From: Pteria penguin
Lineage: Eukaryota; Mollusca; Bivalvia; Pterioida; Pteriidae
Length of the DNA stretch: 64,000 nt
Direction: 5' to 3'
Assembly (NCBI GenBank): GCA_035048485.1
Contig: CM068581.1
Span: forward strand, 12,110,864 to 12,174,863
This document shows, piece by piece, positions 47,386 through 59,769 of this stretch (positions are counted from its first letter, which is position 1; each line of letters begins with the position of its first letter). Position numbers and translations under genes: made by a program. The notes below the pieces were generated by a model, which was given only the letters and a program-made list of their open reading frames with translations, had not been told where the DNA came from and searched no databases.

Positions 47386-48268
47386 TTTATACGTCCGTCG
47401 TTGACGGGACGTATTGTGGTTTGGCGTTGTCCGTCTGTCTTTCCGACATTGTAGGCAGGATACAGACCAAACCGTTGGGACTAAGACTGTCAAACTTGGT
47501 ACCTTTACTCCTTATTGCAAAGACGCTTATTGTTTTTCAAGGTCAGAGGTCAAAGGTCAATGTCGTAGTACAACTTGGTAGGAAACCCTAGTAGGGAGGA
47601 TACAGATCAAACCGTAAGGGCTTTAAGACTGTCAAACTTGGTACCTTTACTCCTTATGCCAAGACAAAGGCTCGTATTATTTTTCAAGGTCAGCGGTCAA
47701 AGGTCAGGGCCGTAGTACAACTTGGTGAGAACGATGTTGTAGGCAGGATACAGACTAAACCGTTGGGTCTAAGACTGTCAAACTTGGTACACATACTCCT
47801 TATGCCAAGACTTGGTACACTTACTCCTATTGTTTTTCAAGATCAGAGGTCAAGGGTCAAGGTGGTAGTACTACTTGGTAGTAATGACCTTGTAGGCAGG
47901 ATTAAACCGTTGGGGCTAAGACTGTCAAATTTGGTAGCCGTCTATTGTTTTTCAAGGTCAAAGGTCAAGGTCGTAGTGTTACTTGGTAGGAAACCCTAGT
48001 AGGGAGGATACAGATCAAACCGTTAGGGCTAAGACTGTCAAACTTGGTACACTTACTCCTCATGTCAAGACTTGGTACACTTACTCCTCATGCCCAGACA
48101 AAGACGCTTATTTTTTTAAAGGTTAAAGATGAAGGTCGTAATACTTCTTGGTCAGAAAAACTTGTAGGCAGGTTACAGAATGGACTATTGGGAATGGAGC
48201 AATTTAACAATTTAAGGGATATGCGACGGGCATATTATGCCAAGCTAGGCGTTGCTCTTGTTAAGAAT
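47386..48268 (+). repeat. Dispersed repeat family D2, copy with internal tandem duplication
   Basis: Starts tatacgtccgtcgttgacgg, and the segment aggatacagaccaaaccgtt, gggctaagactgtcaaactt, ggtac is repeated about five times with tttttcaaggtcagaggtca between. It ends gcgacgggcatattatgcca, agctaggcgttgctcttgtt. The start and the inverse of gcgacgggcatatta form short inverted ends. Confidence 0.75.
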
Positions 48269-48399
48269 TTTTTTTGTAACTTTCATCCAGATAGTATATG
48301 ACTACACTTCAGTATGCAGAATACGAAATATTCTGTTACTTTTAGATGAAAAATATCAGCATATATTCAATTACTTCTAGCTCAGGTTCTCCCTATTTA

Positions 48400-48566
48400 G
48401 GGGTTACCATGCGAGTGTTTTACAAAAACTGACAGGGTATCGGCGAATACCCTGTCAGAAATTGAGTTTCACTGCGAGGTGGTAGCCAAGCTGTAAAACG
48501 GAAATTTCTGACAGGGTATTCGCCGATACCCTGTCAGTTTTTGTGAAACACAAGCATGGTAACCCC
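48400..48566. mobile_element. 167-bp foldback element with nested palindromes
   Basis: The 64-nt arms (48400-48463 and 48503-48566) are inverted repeats with three or four mismatches, starting ggggttaccatg. Each arm contains its own palindrome, ctgacagggtatcggcgaat, accctgtcag. The loop is about 39 nt. There is no ORF. Confidence 0.85.
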
Positions 48567-48647
48567 ATTCTAATGCATTTGACATAAGTAATTACAACTA
48601 GAGGCACAGAATTATGGTTTTCTAAGCCAAGTCGCTAATAACAGTCA

Positions 48648-48765
48648 TATCAAAAACTGTAGGGTATCGAGACGTCACAAATCAGAAACTGCAGGGTATC
48701 GTGACGTCATATCAAAAACTGCAGGGGTATTGTGAATACCCTTGCAGTTTTTTAATCGGACAGCC
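48648..48765. repeat. Tandem and palindromic relatives of the 48400 element
   Basis: Three copies of atcaaaaactgcagggtatc-type sequence separated by gacgtca. The last closes as a palindrome: aaaaactgcaggggtattgt, gaatacccttgcagttttt. Confidence 0.75.
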
Positions 48766-49179
48766 AATGAGATCACGTATTACAAACAAGATGCATTAGA
48801 ATTGTGATATTTGGTGTTTAAACTTACAAAAAAAAAACATTCTCTGAAAATTTGGTAAGAACTTTTGCGAAATGAACTGCAGATAGACCTCTGCATCTCT
48901 CTTTTCAAATAAACTTGAACCGTTCTTTCTGACGACATAGCGCACGTGGCATTTATCTGAAGTCCATGATTTAATAGCTCTAAATTTCCACAATTAATGC
49001 ATTCTTTCTGCAGAAATTGCAGTGAGGAGCTACGATAAACAAATGTGAAAATGTATATCCCTGAAAGGTATTGTTTTTGTGAAAATATGAAGAAAATTCG
49101 TTGACGGGAATAACTGCAACGAAACTGTACCTAAGTCAATTTACAGGGGATTTGGATATGAGAGGCTCACAACATTTTT
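48766..49179. other. Intronic sequence without recognised feature
   Basis: No supported feature. Confidence 0.5.
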
Positions 49180-50690
49180 GACAACTCGATCACCGGAGCC
49201 GCTATACACTGTTCGGTACGCATTAACGAGACACTGTTCGGTACGCATTAACTAGCTAAATTACCATGTTTGGTATGTGCTAAATTAGAATTCAAGATAT
49301 TTTGATCCCCAGTACCGCGGTACCCTATACTGTACGGCTTAACGTGACCTTGGATAATTTTATCAGTAGAGCCGTGACATACTTATTGTACATTACGATT
49401 ACCAATGTCACGATACACTGTACAGAACAGGTAAACAAGTCTGGATTACTCGAACCCCAGTGCCGCTGTACACAATACGATAGGAGTTAACGGAACTTCG
49501 GATTACTCGATCCTCAGAGCCGCTGTACACAATACGATAGGAGTTAACGAGACTTCGGATTACTCGAACCCCAGAGCCGCTGTACACAATACGATAGGAG
49601 TTAACGGAACTTCGGATTACTCGATCCCCAGAGCGGCTGTACACAATACGATAGGAGTTAACGAGACTTCGGATTATTCGATCACCAGAGCGGCTGTACA
49701 CAATACGATAGGAGTTAACGAGATTTCGGATTACTCGATCCCCAGAGCGGCTGTACACAATACGATAGGAGTTAACGAGACTTCGGATTATTCGATCACC
49801 AGAGCGGCTGTACACAATACGATAGGAGTTAAGGAGACTTCGGATTACTCGATCCCCAGAGCGGCTGTACACAATACGATAGGAGTTAGCGAGACTTCGG
49901 ATTAATCGATCACGAGAACCGGTGTACACAATACGATAGGAGTTAACGAAACTTTAGATTACGCGATCATTAGGGTTGTGGTTCGGTTAACCAATCTCTT
50001 GAAACCTCTATCACTAAAGCAGCGGCACATTGTCCGATACGCGTGAACGAGAATCCGGACACCTCGATGGCCTATGCCATAATAGGGCTAAACGAAACTC
50101 CAGATACTTTGATCACCAGAGTCGAAGTACTCTTTTGTGGTACGGTTAACGAATCTCCGGATGATTCAATCACCACAACCGCGGTACCATGTACGATGCA
50201 GGATAATGAAACTTCGGAAGCAGCGTTCAGCAGATTCGTGTTACCCTCTACGATACGGTTTAAAGAGACTCCGGTTACCCTGATCACATATCCGGGACAC
50301 ATGCTATGCTACAGATTAATGAGACTCCGGATATCTAAATCACGAAATCCGCAGTACATTGTATGTACGATTAACTAGATCCTGGATATCTCGATCAGAA
50401 GAGTACTAGACTCCTGATATCTCAATCATCAGAACTGCGGTGCACCATGCGTTACGGGTTAATGAGATACTGGATACCTCGTGGTGTTATCGATGTACCC
50501 TATGGGGGTACGGTTAACTAGACCGGATACTTCTGTCACCGCAGCCGCGGTATACTGCATGGTACGGTTTAACGAGGCCCCGGATACCTCGATCTGCCGG
50601 AACCGTTGTGCCCAATGGGATACGGTTAATGAGTTTCTAGATATCTCAATCACTAAAGCCACTGCACTCTGTAAGTTAATGTTAACGTTT
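49180..50690. repeat. 57-bp minisatellite with degenerate flanks
   Basis: In the core (49440-49960) the unit contains gctgtacacaatacgatagg, agttaacgagacttcggatt and actcgatccccagagcg. Flanking units to about 49180 and 50690 keep gtac.gtt.aacga.actccgga and ctcgatc at the same spacing. Nineteen codons per unit gives the 173-codon minus-strand shadow frame. Confidence 0.92.
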
Positions 50691-52189
50691 CTGTTGAATG
50701 CTCTAACAAGGTTCAATGTAATTCCATTTGTTGATACATCGGTCAATACATCTTAGAAATTAACTTATCTTAACAAATCAGATCGCTTGACGTACCAACG
50801 AAAAATTGATGAGAATATATGATAGAGATAACATGATTCTAATTGTACTATTGTTTTAATTTGATAAAAATCGATATTCTAACAATGTATCGTAACGCTC
50901 TGTGTTGTGGTGATTCATTTTTACATGACTTGCTCAGATTGTTGTCACTTCATTTATGTAAGCTCTAGTGGCCAAGACCATATAATATGATACGATTTCC
51001 TCTAGTGGCCAAGACCATATAATATGATACGATTTTGCGAGACGTATATATTAAGAGGTTGGCGACACTGAGTAGTACACAGATAACTGATGACAATGGC
51101 ATAATATTTCATCAGATCGAATGTGACATCATATTTCTTTCTCGGCAGCCAAATTGTCGAACTTCGATACACAACTCCATGTACGGGGTTCAGTCATTGA
51201 TAATGCATTATTAACAAACTTGTAGATATTTGGTTGAAACTTGAGATGAAATTACCTGCTCAAGAGAGTTGAAGAACACATGAAAAGATTGGTGTTAAGT
51301 TAATGTAATTGCTTCTTACTCAAGCGCATCGTGATGATAACCGTGCGCATGATACATAAATGTGAAATTCATAATCTCTTTGGCCGAATATTCGTGGTCA
51401 ATTTCATCTTGAATGTGTAATAGATATATGGCAAAAACTAATCTGAAAACAGGGAAATTGAACAAATCAAAATCAGCCATTTCGGATGAATCAAGAGCAA
51501 CATTTGATATCAGTAGAGCTGCCTTTGATAGGTACATGTATATCTATAGTTTATTTTAAAAAGGCGGGTACAAACAAAGCACAAAATGCATGCGTTTATG
51601 TACGTTGTTCGATCTGAGTCTTGAAAATGATAATGGTATAATTTTATTGCAATGGAAAATATCTGGTGCATGATAACCGGATGAAGTTATTAACGTTCTG
51701 ATACCAATCAACGCTTAGTGTGTGTTTTGAAATAATATTGTATGAATCTAATAGGTTTTTATTTAATAAAGCGTTTTAAAAGCGCTTAGAATTAGGCAAT
51801 TATCACGCATTGGTGAAGCCTCAGTCGATACTTAATTTGTGGTTGAAAACTTGAGATCTCTATAAATCAGGGGAGCATACTACCCATCATGATGCAGTCA
51901 TTATAGCACAACACTGAGGTGAGGTGAAGCATTGTAGTCTATAGACATTTCCTTATATACATGTGTATAGCCTTATTGCGTTGCGCTACAGAGCATTGAT
52001 TCGATACTCGTTTGTTCCATTGTAAAGTGTTGCAATTTCTGACTCCGGCATTTAGGGTCTTCTAATAATTGTTTTGGCGACAAGACTATTGTATGTACCA
52101 AAGATACATCCGTGTATTTATATCAGTTGCATTTGACCAATGCAGTTTTCCTATGAATATGAATTTTAAGATTAATATAGAAATATTAC
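50691..52189. other. Intronic sequence with one 38-bp tandem duplication
   Basis: ctctagtggccaagaccata, taatatgatacgattt is duplicated at 50958-51034. The rest is unassigned. Confidence 0.55.
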
Positions 52190-53340
52190 TAATGACACGA
52201 AGTCAGTACATGGGGTTCAATTCTTGTGAATGAAATCGGAGTATGGCGTTCAGTTCTGTGGATTTATACAAAACTTTATATCCAGTACTGCATGATAAAT
52301 TCAGTTCTGATACACAAAGTTAAGGTTTCTTCTGTGGATTAACATTAGAAGATAGAGTTTGGATTTTACGGTTAACATGTGAAATTGGAACATCTAATTC
52401 AGTTGTGATATGTACAACTTGACATTCAGTTCTTTTAAGGTGAACTCGTAATACAAAGTTTTAAGGTAAACTCGTAATACAAAGTTTTAAGGTGAACTCG
52501 TAATACAAAGTTTTAAGGTGAACTCGTAATACAAAGTTTTAAGGTCAACTCGTAATACAAAGTTTTAAGGTGAACTCGTAATACAAAGTTTTAAGGTAAA
52601 CTCGTAATACAAAGTTTTAATGTGAACTCGTAATACAAAGTTTTAAGGTCAACTCGTAATACAAAGTTTTAAGGTGAACTCGTAATACAAAGTTTTAAGG
52701 TGAACTTGTAATACAAAGTTTTAAGGTCAACTCGTAATACAAAGTTTTAAGGTCAACCCGTAATACAAAGTTTTAAGGTCAACCCGTAATACAAAGTTTC
52801 GATCAGAGGGATGAAATCAGAATATTGGGTTCGGTTCTGCTGTCTGAAATCACAACATGGATTTCAGTTATTTGGAGGGAAATCGCATTAATATCAGTCT
52901 CAAGAGCTTACTAGAGCTTATGTTTACTGTTTATCTGACATACAGACTATTGATATTTGATTTGATTTCAGTTGAGTTCTAAGGGGGTGAAAGCAGCACA
53001 TGAGGTTTGGTTGTATGGGGTGAAATCAGAACATGGAGTCTATAGATGTGAAAGGTGAAATCGAAATACGAGCTTCGGCTTTATGGGGTGAAATGAAAAC
53101 ATGAGATTCAGCTTAGAGAAGTGAAATGTGAAAGCCGAATCTGTAGTTCAGTTAAGTGGATGAAATCAGAATATGTAGTTCGATCAGGTCTGTGGGTTGA
53201 AATTAGAACATGCAGTTCAACTAATAGATGTGAAATTAAATTACAAGGTTCAGCTGACAGTTATGGAAGATGAAACAGAACACTAGTTCAGTTTTGTGAG
53301 GTAAATCAAAACATGAGATGAGGCTTAGTCTTGAAGGGTA
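52190..53340. repeat. 26-bp minisatellite with degenerate longer-unit flanks
   Basis: The core at 52430-52800 has about 14 copies of ggtgaactcgtaatacaaag, ttttaa, with c/g/a variants at the fourth base. Both flanks hold diverged units built on gtgaaatcagaacatg and gttcagttctg, which look like the older form. Confidence 0.85.
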
Positions 53341-53930
53341 ACTATAATCAGACATTACTGCTGCATGATACATATTCTTATTAACTCGTTTTGTTTCGCC
53401 AATTTTCATTGGCTGTATAACCATAAGCATGACATCCTCCACTTGTCTGAGCCACTTAGGTTACTACAACTTTCTGGGGGCTTTTTCTTCTTGACAATAT
53501 ATTTATTGAATTAATTTCAGATACACAATATCATCATAACAATTATCTATTTAGTTCCCGAATTCCTCTTTCTTTGCTTAGAAAAGCTCTAAATTTCAAA
53601 ACATTGCTTGTAATAAACACGAATAAGAATCTGGCCCTGAGCACCTTGGGCATATGACAAAATCTGAAAAATTCAGATTTTTTTTTCAGTAAAATATTCA
53701 CATTGGAATCGCACGCACGCACGCACTCTCACAAACAAACACACATACACACACACACACACACCTACAAACAAATACACACACACAAACAAGACTGCAT
53801 CCTTCCAAAATACTGCGATACATCTAATATTTCTTTCTGTGCTTTGTTTTGAAGTTTCTCTCCACAGAAGAGGATATCCTCTGAGATCTACTTTGCCCTG
53901 CCTTGGAACTACCCCTGATCATATTCCTGC
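53341..53930. other. Intronic sequence with CA-rich tract
   Basis: CA-rich at 53711-53790. The segment 53860-53930 resembles part of the dispersed family at 34.4 kb (gaggatatcctctg). No gene. Confidence 0.5.
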
Positions 53931-54215
53931 CGAGTTTCGTCAGAGACGAATTCTATTCTACAGAAAATTTCATATTTGTAAATTCTACATGCAACATAAG
54001 AAATGAGATTGTTAAGGAAGTATATTTTTCATTGTCTTCATGAACAAATCCAATTGCTATATACTCCTATTGAATTTCAAAATTCAGCAGTGACCCTAGT
54101 ATTTTCCAAATAAGTTGGACATTTAAACAATCAAAAATCAAATGTTTTGAGTTTTCTGTTTCTATATCACATAAGAAACACTGATCTACAATTCAGGGTT
54201 GAGTGATTTTTTTCT
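53931..54215 (-). pseudogene. LINE C-terminal zinc-finger remnant
   Basis: The minus strand reads DQCFLCDIETENSKHLIFDC, then LNVQLIWKILGSLLNFEIQ, stop, EYIAIGFVHEDNEKYTS. The pattern C-x2-C...H-L-x3-C...W is that of the zinc-binding segment after RT in L1/Tx1-type non-LTR elements. It contains in-frame stops and is a fossil. Confidence 0.6.
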
Positions 54216-54401
54216 GTTCAAAATTTCAAAATAATGAACCACTAATTGGATACTATGTTTCTTAAATTACTTTGGTATGCAGTTTTCATTTCAAATTAAA
54301 TTATGTCAGTACGACCTACATTTCACGGTTGAGCAGGGAGTGATTTTTTCTAAATACATGTATGTCAACTTTGCAATCCGGCCATACCACTTTAGTAGTA
54401 T

Positions 54402-54416
54402 ATGTATTTATTTATT

Positions 54417-54463
<47 letters not shown>

Positions 54464-54465
54464 TG
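54402..54465. repeat. (TTTA)n microsatellite
   Basis: About 15 TTTA units. Confidence 0.98.
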
Positions 54466-54599
54466 CACTCTTGAAAGTGGTTAGAAGTCAAAGTCATAGA
54501 GCACAATGGCGTTTTGCCTTTAAAGTCGAGGAGGACGTTTATCCACTCCTTACTTCACTGAAGTTGTTACTTTGCTGTTACCTCCTCAGTTGATATGTA

Positions 54600-55200
54600 A
54601 TCACTGATCACAGACCTCTGATCAAATGAGAAATATATTGAATTCAATAAGATCATATTTAACATTTAAAGAGCTGTTAAAACGAATAAAAGATTTATCT
54701 ATATTGTAATCTTTTCAATTACATTGAAAAGGTTTTTTAGATTAAAGAACTCACAAATATAAACAGGAGGCGCTCTCTTTCATGTACGAAATCCTTAAAA
54801 ACAATTTAAAAATAATATTTCTTCAACTTACCCTTAAATCAATACATGTAGAAGAATTCCTCTGTAATAGGAATAGAAATATCATTTTTATTTAACTGAA
54901 TTCGAGTCCTCTTTAATTGGATTATAGAGTCCTCTAATGAGATTTGCATTGTATTATAGTTATAGACGTCCACGTTTAATAAATTTCCACGCCAAGTCTC
55001 AGGAAGTAGCCTTGAAACATAATACAGTTTTAAAATGAAAATTAGTGGAGAGATATGATATATTGTTAGTAGCTACCGATTTTTTTAATAATTGTCCTCC
55101 CCACCAAATCCGTTATCCTAGAGTTTTGTAGTTACATTCATCTTTGTAAATCTATCGCCAAGAGACGTATACTTTCCAGATTCCTTTTGTTGTAGGTAAT
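54600..55200 (-). pseudogene. Possible upstream part of the same LINE fossil
   Basis: A ~56-codon open stretch on the minus strand (LPETWRGNLLNVDVYNY, ISLEDSIIQLKRTRIQLNKN) is followed by FFNLKNLFNVIEKIT-like sequence. It is reminiscent of the linker before the RT core of L1-type elements. Strand and order fit the zinc-finger remnant at 53931-54215, with the RT core deleted. Similarity is weak and by eye only. Confidence 0.3.
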
Positions 55201-55334
55201 TAATGTTAAAATTCAAGAGAGAGTTCTTAAGTTAAAATTTTGTCCGCTTCAAGAACAAAATGTTTAACTTATTCTTACATAAACGAAGGGAAGATATTTA
55301 AAATTCATTTTCTAAAAAACTAAAAACTGAAGGG

Positions 55335-55532
55335 CAGTGGTGAAGCCAGAATTTCCAAAAAAGTGGGTTGGGGCACATGTGAAAGTCAAGTACATTGTAT
55401 TAGCCTTAATACTCAGGCAGGCTGGATGCCTAATCTAGTGTTTTGCTTATATTATTTGAGCGTTTTCAACCTTAACATCTCTATATGCCTTGCAAATTTG
55501 TGGCGAAAAAGGGGGTTTTAAATCCACCACTG
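55335..55532. mobile_element. hAT-like MITE with 9-bp direct repeats
   Basis: Ends are cagtggtgaagccagaattt and the complement cagtggtggatttaaaaccc. actgaaggg occurs at 55326-55334 and 55529-55537, overlapping the TIR by a few bases. hAT elements make 8-bp duplications and often have cagtggcgg-type ends. No ORF inside. Confidence 0.6.
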
Positions 55533-55539
55533 AAGGGTT

Positions 55540-56569
55540 TCCTGCTTTGACAAACTTGGCTGTATAGATCAACGACCAGAATGCATCAAAGAGAACTAAA
55601 TGGATCTCTTAAGAAGTAATTTTTTTTTCTATTCAGAGATCAATTAATTTGAATCCTTGGCCATCGTACTTTTATTTATGTGATGTGATTTATATTTCTC
55701 ATGGTAATTTGTTTATAATGCATAATTGAAATAAATTTGGTAAAATAAAATACAAAAACAAATCTGATTATTTTGCAAGTTTTTAAGATTTAAAAGGAAA
55801 GATATACTATATGTATGTAAGCTTTTATGAATTAGTTGAAAGATTTTGGTGAAACTTCGCATGGATGAAGTATTCAAGGTACCTTATGAATGTTGTTAAT
55901 ACATGTATTTCAGTCAAATTCGTCAAAGGATGGACCCAGGGCGGGGGTACATATGGCCTAGAAGGCATTCACCTTTCGCAAAATTCTTCAGACCAGCTTT
56001 TGTTTGTTTATTTATTTATTTGTTTTTTCCTTTGTTTCTTTCGTTATTTTTTTTCTTCCTTTCTTCTCTTTAATATTTTGTACTTGTGTGTGCGGTTGGG
56101 GGTGGTAGTAACGTTTCCAGCCTTACGTTCTTTCGCGGAAACAGTGAAGGTTTTACATGAATGGGTCAATTTAGTCTTTTCGTTAAACAAAGTTATTTTC
56201 CATTTGTGACGGAATCTGACGTAAAACACTTATGACGTCATCAGTTTCCCTTGAAAACGTCATTTTGGCATTGTGGTATCCTACATGTACATGATAGAAG
56301 ATTATTTAAAAATTTGTTAGAAGTCATGCTTGTGCTACTTCCATCATTTTCCACAACAGTGGTGACTCCATGATTTTACAAGAACAGATCCTGTCAGCAA
56401 TTCTGTTTGAATGAAATAAGAAAGACATTAACCATGAAAGTTTCTTTGCGTCATCTGACGTTACTGCGGGACTAACATTTTGGTTGGCAAAATGATAACT
56501 GTTCCCACAATATGACAGAGACAATCAATTTTTAATTGTGACGTCAAATTTTTTACGGGAAACGTCTTT
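55540..56569. other. Intronic sequence without recognised feature
   Basis: A 114-codon frame at 55865-56209 is T-rich and lacks motifs. Not called. Confidence 0.5.
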
Positions 56570-56934
56570 AGGTTAAGCTGTACATGTATATAGGTTAAGC
56601 TGTACACGTATATAGGTTAAGCTGTTCATGTATATAGGTTAAGCTGTACATGTATATAGGTTAAGCTGTACATGTATATAGGTTACGCTGTACATGTATA
56701 TAGGTTAAGCTGTACATGTATCTAGGTTAAGCTGTTCATGTATATAGGTTAAGCTGTTTATGTATATAGATTAAGCTGTACATGTATATAGGTTAAGCTG
56801 TACATGTATCTAGGTTAAGCTGTTCATGTATATAGGTAAAGCTGTACATGTATACAGGTTAAGCTGTACATGTATATAGGTTAAGCTGTTCATGTATATA
56901 GGTTAAGCTGTACATGTATATAGGTTAAGCTGTA

Positions 56935-57147
56935 CGGAAGGTGGGCCTGTAAACCGGTTAACCAAACCATTTGTTTGGCTTTTGTCAAATCTAGTGACCG
57001 TCCTAAGTCGGTATCGTAATTGCACTACAATCAAATATTTTTGTAATGTGTTATATATGCTAGTATATTATTGATATTCATGTACTGTATAGCTCCATGG
57101 TGACTTCTGCCACATAACTGAGCCAGTAACTCCTCTTTTTTCTCTCA
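56935..57147 (+). repeat. Dispersed repeat family D1 inside the 22-bp array, copy 1
   Basis: Begins ggaaggtgggcctgtaaacc and ends gccagtaactcctctttttt. It is the reverse complement of 9301-9510. Confidence 0.9.
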
Positions 57148-57278
57148 TGTATATAGGTTAAGCTGTATATGTATATAGGTTAAGCTGTACATGTATATAG
57201 GTTAAGCTGTTCACGTATATAGGTTAAGCTGTACATGTATATAGGTTAAGCTGTACCTGTATATAGGTTAAGCTGTAC

Positions 57279-57489
57279 GGAAGGTGGGCCCGTATATCGG
57301 TTAACTAGACCATTTGTTTGGCTTTTGTCAAATCTAATGACCGTCCTAAGTCGGTATCGTAATTGCACTACAATCAAATATTTTTGTAATGTGTTATATA
57401 TGCTTGTATATTATTGATATTCATGTATTGTATAGCTCCATGGTGACTTCTGCCACATAACTGAGCCAGTAACCCCTCTTTTTTCTCTC
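57279..57489 (+). repeat. Dispersed repeat family D1 inside the 22-bp array, copy 2
   Basis: Differs from copy 1 at roughly a dozen positions and has the same boundaries with the 22-bp units. The pair therefore arose by duplication of array plus insert, not by two insertions. Confidence 0.9.
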
Positions 57490-57545
57490 ATGCATATAGG
57501 TTAAGCTGTACATGTATATAGGTTAAGCTGTACATGTATACATAT

Positions 57546-58254
57546 ATAGAGAAGTAAAAACTCTCATAGTTCTCCTGTACACCCATTGTGACATGTATCA
57601 CATATAATACAATAGATTGCCTCTCTAAACAGTAAACACCATATGAAAACCACGGTGAAGGACAAATAGATGACCACAGAAATAGATGCCTTTCAGTAAG
57701 ATTATACCTTAATATAAACAAATCAATTACTTGGAATTTCAAGTGGATCCTCTTGGTGATATGTCCATTATGAAATCCATACTTGCGCATGGTCTGATCA
57801 GCAGTAGATAAGTTGACCTTTTACAGTGTGATCACCAGGCACTAGTTAAAGGTGAAGTCAGTTACAGCAGATGATCAATGTCAATACTTGATGAGTTGTA
57901 ATTACAATGGATTTCCTTTGTTTACAAAGAGAGACTGAAACTTGCTCTCAATTATATACTAAGTAATTGTCATAAAAGTTCATTTTACCGTACTGCAACA
58001 CTAAGTTAATTTTATCAAGAATTTCTATTTCTAAATAATTTTCATATAGTAAATAAACCAAAGAATTTAATTCAATAAACTAAATAATTTACTCCTTGTG
58101 AATGGTAAATTGAAGGCGTTTTGATAAAGAAATGATTCTTTGTTAATCATTTGCTTGTTTGCCTGCCATTTGGTTTTGTTATTGTTCCACAGTAAACACC
58201 AAGATTAATTCACTTGTATGCTGGTGACTCGTGCTTCATATTTTTGTCTTATAC
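57546..58254. other. Intronic sequence without recognised feature
   Basis: AT-rich. A 100-codon minus frame at 57488-57790 partly overlaps the array and has no motif. Confidence 0.5.
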
Positions 58255-58345
58255 AATGGACCAACAGTGAGGGGTCTTTTATGTGCCAACATAAATATAT
58301 CTTGACACAGGGCCTTAGTTTTTACTGTCTCAGAGGGACAGATGG
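58255..58345 (-). mobile_element. Fragment of SINE family 1
   Basis: Minus-strand middle-domain remnant: accaacagtgaggggtcttt, tatgtgccaac, cttgacacagggccttagtt, tttactgtctca. Confidence 0.7.
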
Positions 58346-59769
58346 GGAGGTAAAGGAATTATTTGTCAGCTTGAATTGACCCAAGATTCTCAGATTTGAA
58401 GTCCAGTGTGGTAGTACCGGCTAAACAGTCACCAGATAATCATACCCCCAAAATTTATAATACAATGTTTGTAGAAATGACACGCATTAGCCTTTTTTGG
58501 TTTTTAAGACCATAGTCCATGAGCCAGAAATCGTGTCATAAAAATGGTTTCAGCAAAATTCACTTAAAATTGGAAAAATATCTTAATTCAGATATTTTTC
58601 ATATCTTTTTGTATCCAACCAAATAGATATATGACAAATATAATAAGTGTGCAATTTGAAAGACATGAACACTCACTCAAGTTACCAGTTCTTGGACAAT
58701 TATCTTACAATTTCATACTAAGATTATTTAAGTCCTTATATAGACTTTCCTCAGAGCCTGTTACTACCAAGAAGAAACTTAAATTGTATGATTTTACGAA
58801 AGTTTAAGGGTGATATTTATTCATCAACAATTTAACATGATGATAATAAAACCACATTAAAGAGTGGTATTTAGTTTATTTAGTTGTCAACACTAAATCA
58901 TGATGACAGTCATACCACATAAAAGTGGTATTTAGTGTTGTCAACAATTTAAAGTTGATGACGATAGATCCATATAAGAGCGGTATTTGGTCATCAACAA
59001 TAAAACATTTTTAAAGGAATAAAAATAGAAAATGTATGATTTTTATTGAAATAATAATGAAAAAGAAAAGTTTTTGAGAAATGGCAATAAAGAATTTCCA
59101 GTTGCTGTTATTTTGATCAGTCAGTGGGAAGACGGCAACAAAGAGTTTTATTTTAATGAATGACTTTATGTCAGGCTAAGTACCATTCTATAATTGATTC
59201 TAGTTGCATGTTAAGGGGAGGTAAGGGGGGATTCCCCCAGTCCGAATTTATAGTATCAGAGTTTGTTTCAGGTATTCATTTCCCCAATCTGAGTTCATAA
59301 TTTCAGAGTTTGTTTCAGGTATTCAGTGAAAAAAGACAGTTATCATTAATTGATTCTTTTCATTTAATTGATACATATATAATAAATGCTTTTGGGTCAC
59401 TTTGTCAAAAGGTTGCCATAATCTATGATAAAATGAATAAATAGTTACATATGTTATTGTTGCAGTTGAGATGAATAGAGATTCTGCTGGTATATAACTA
59501 TAGTACACTTACCCGGTACATGTACTGAATGATAAAATTGAAGTAGGAATGGTAAATTAATTAGTAAGAACATTATGCTTCATTATAGATCACATTCATT
59601 TCATTGTTCATGTGTATCAAAATTTAGTGCTTAGTGATTCACCATCAGATAAAATCAACTGCTAAAAGTGTGGAAATTAGTATTTCACAATATGTCATAT
59701 GGTAAAATAATTTGATCATGATAATTGATGCAATTGCAGCCAACATTCATATTTATAAAGTAATTTATG
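58346..59769. other. Intronic sequence with degenerate short duplications
   Basis: About three diverged ~70-bp units (gtggtatttagt...gtcaacaatttaa) at 58790-59010, and a ~52-bp duplication (cagagtttgtttcaggtatt) at 59220-59330. Nothing else recognised. Confidence 0.55.

Larger units (their letters stand above)
56570..57545. repeat. 22-bp minisatellite, interrupted twice
   Basis: The unit is tatataggttaagctgtaca plus tg. There are about 17 copies at 56570-56934, six at 57148-57278 and two or three at 57490-57545, separated by two copies of dispersed family D1. Confidence 0.95.
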
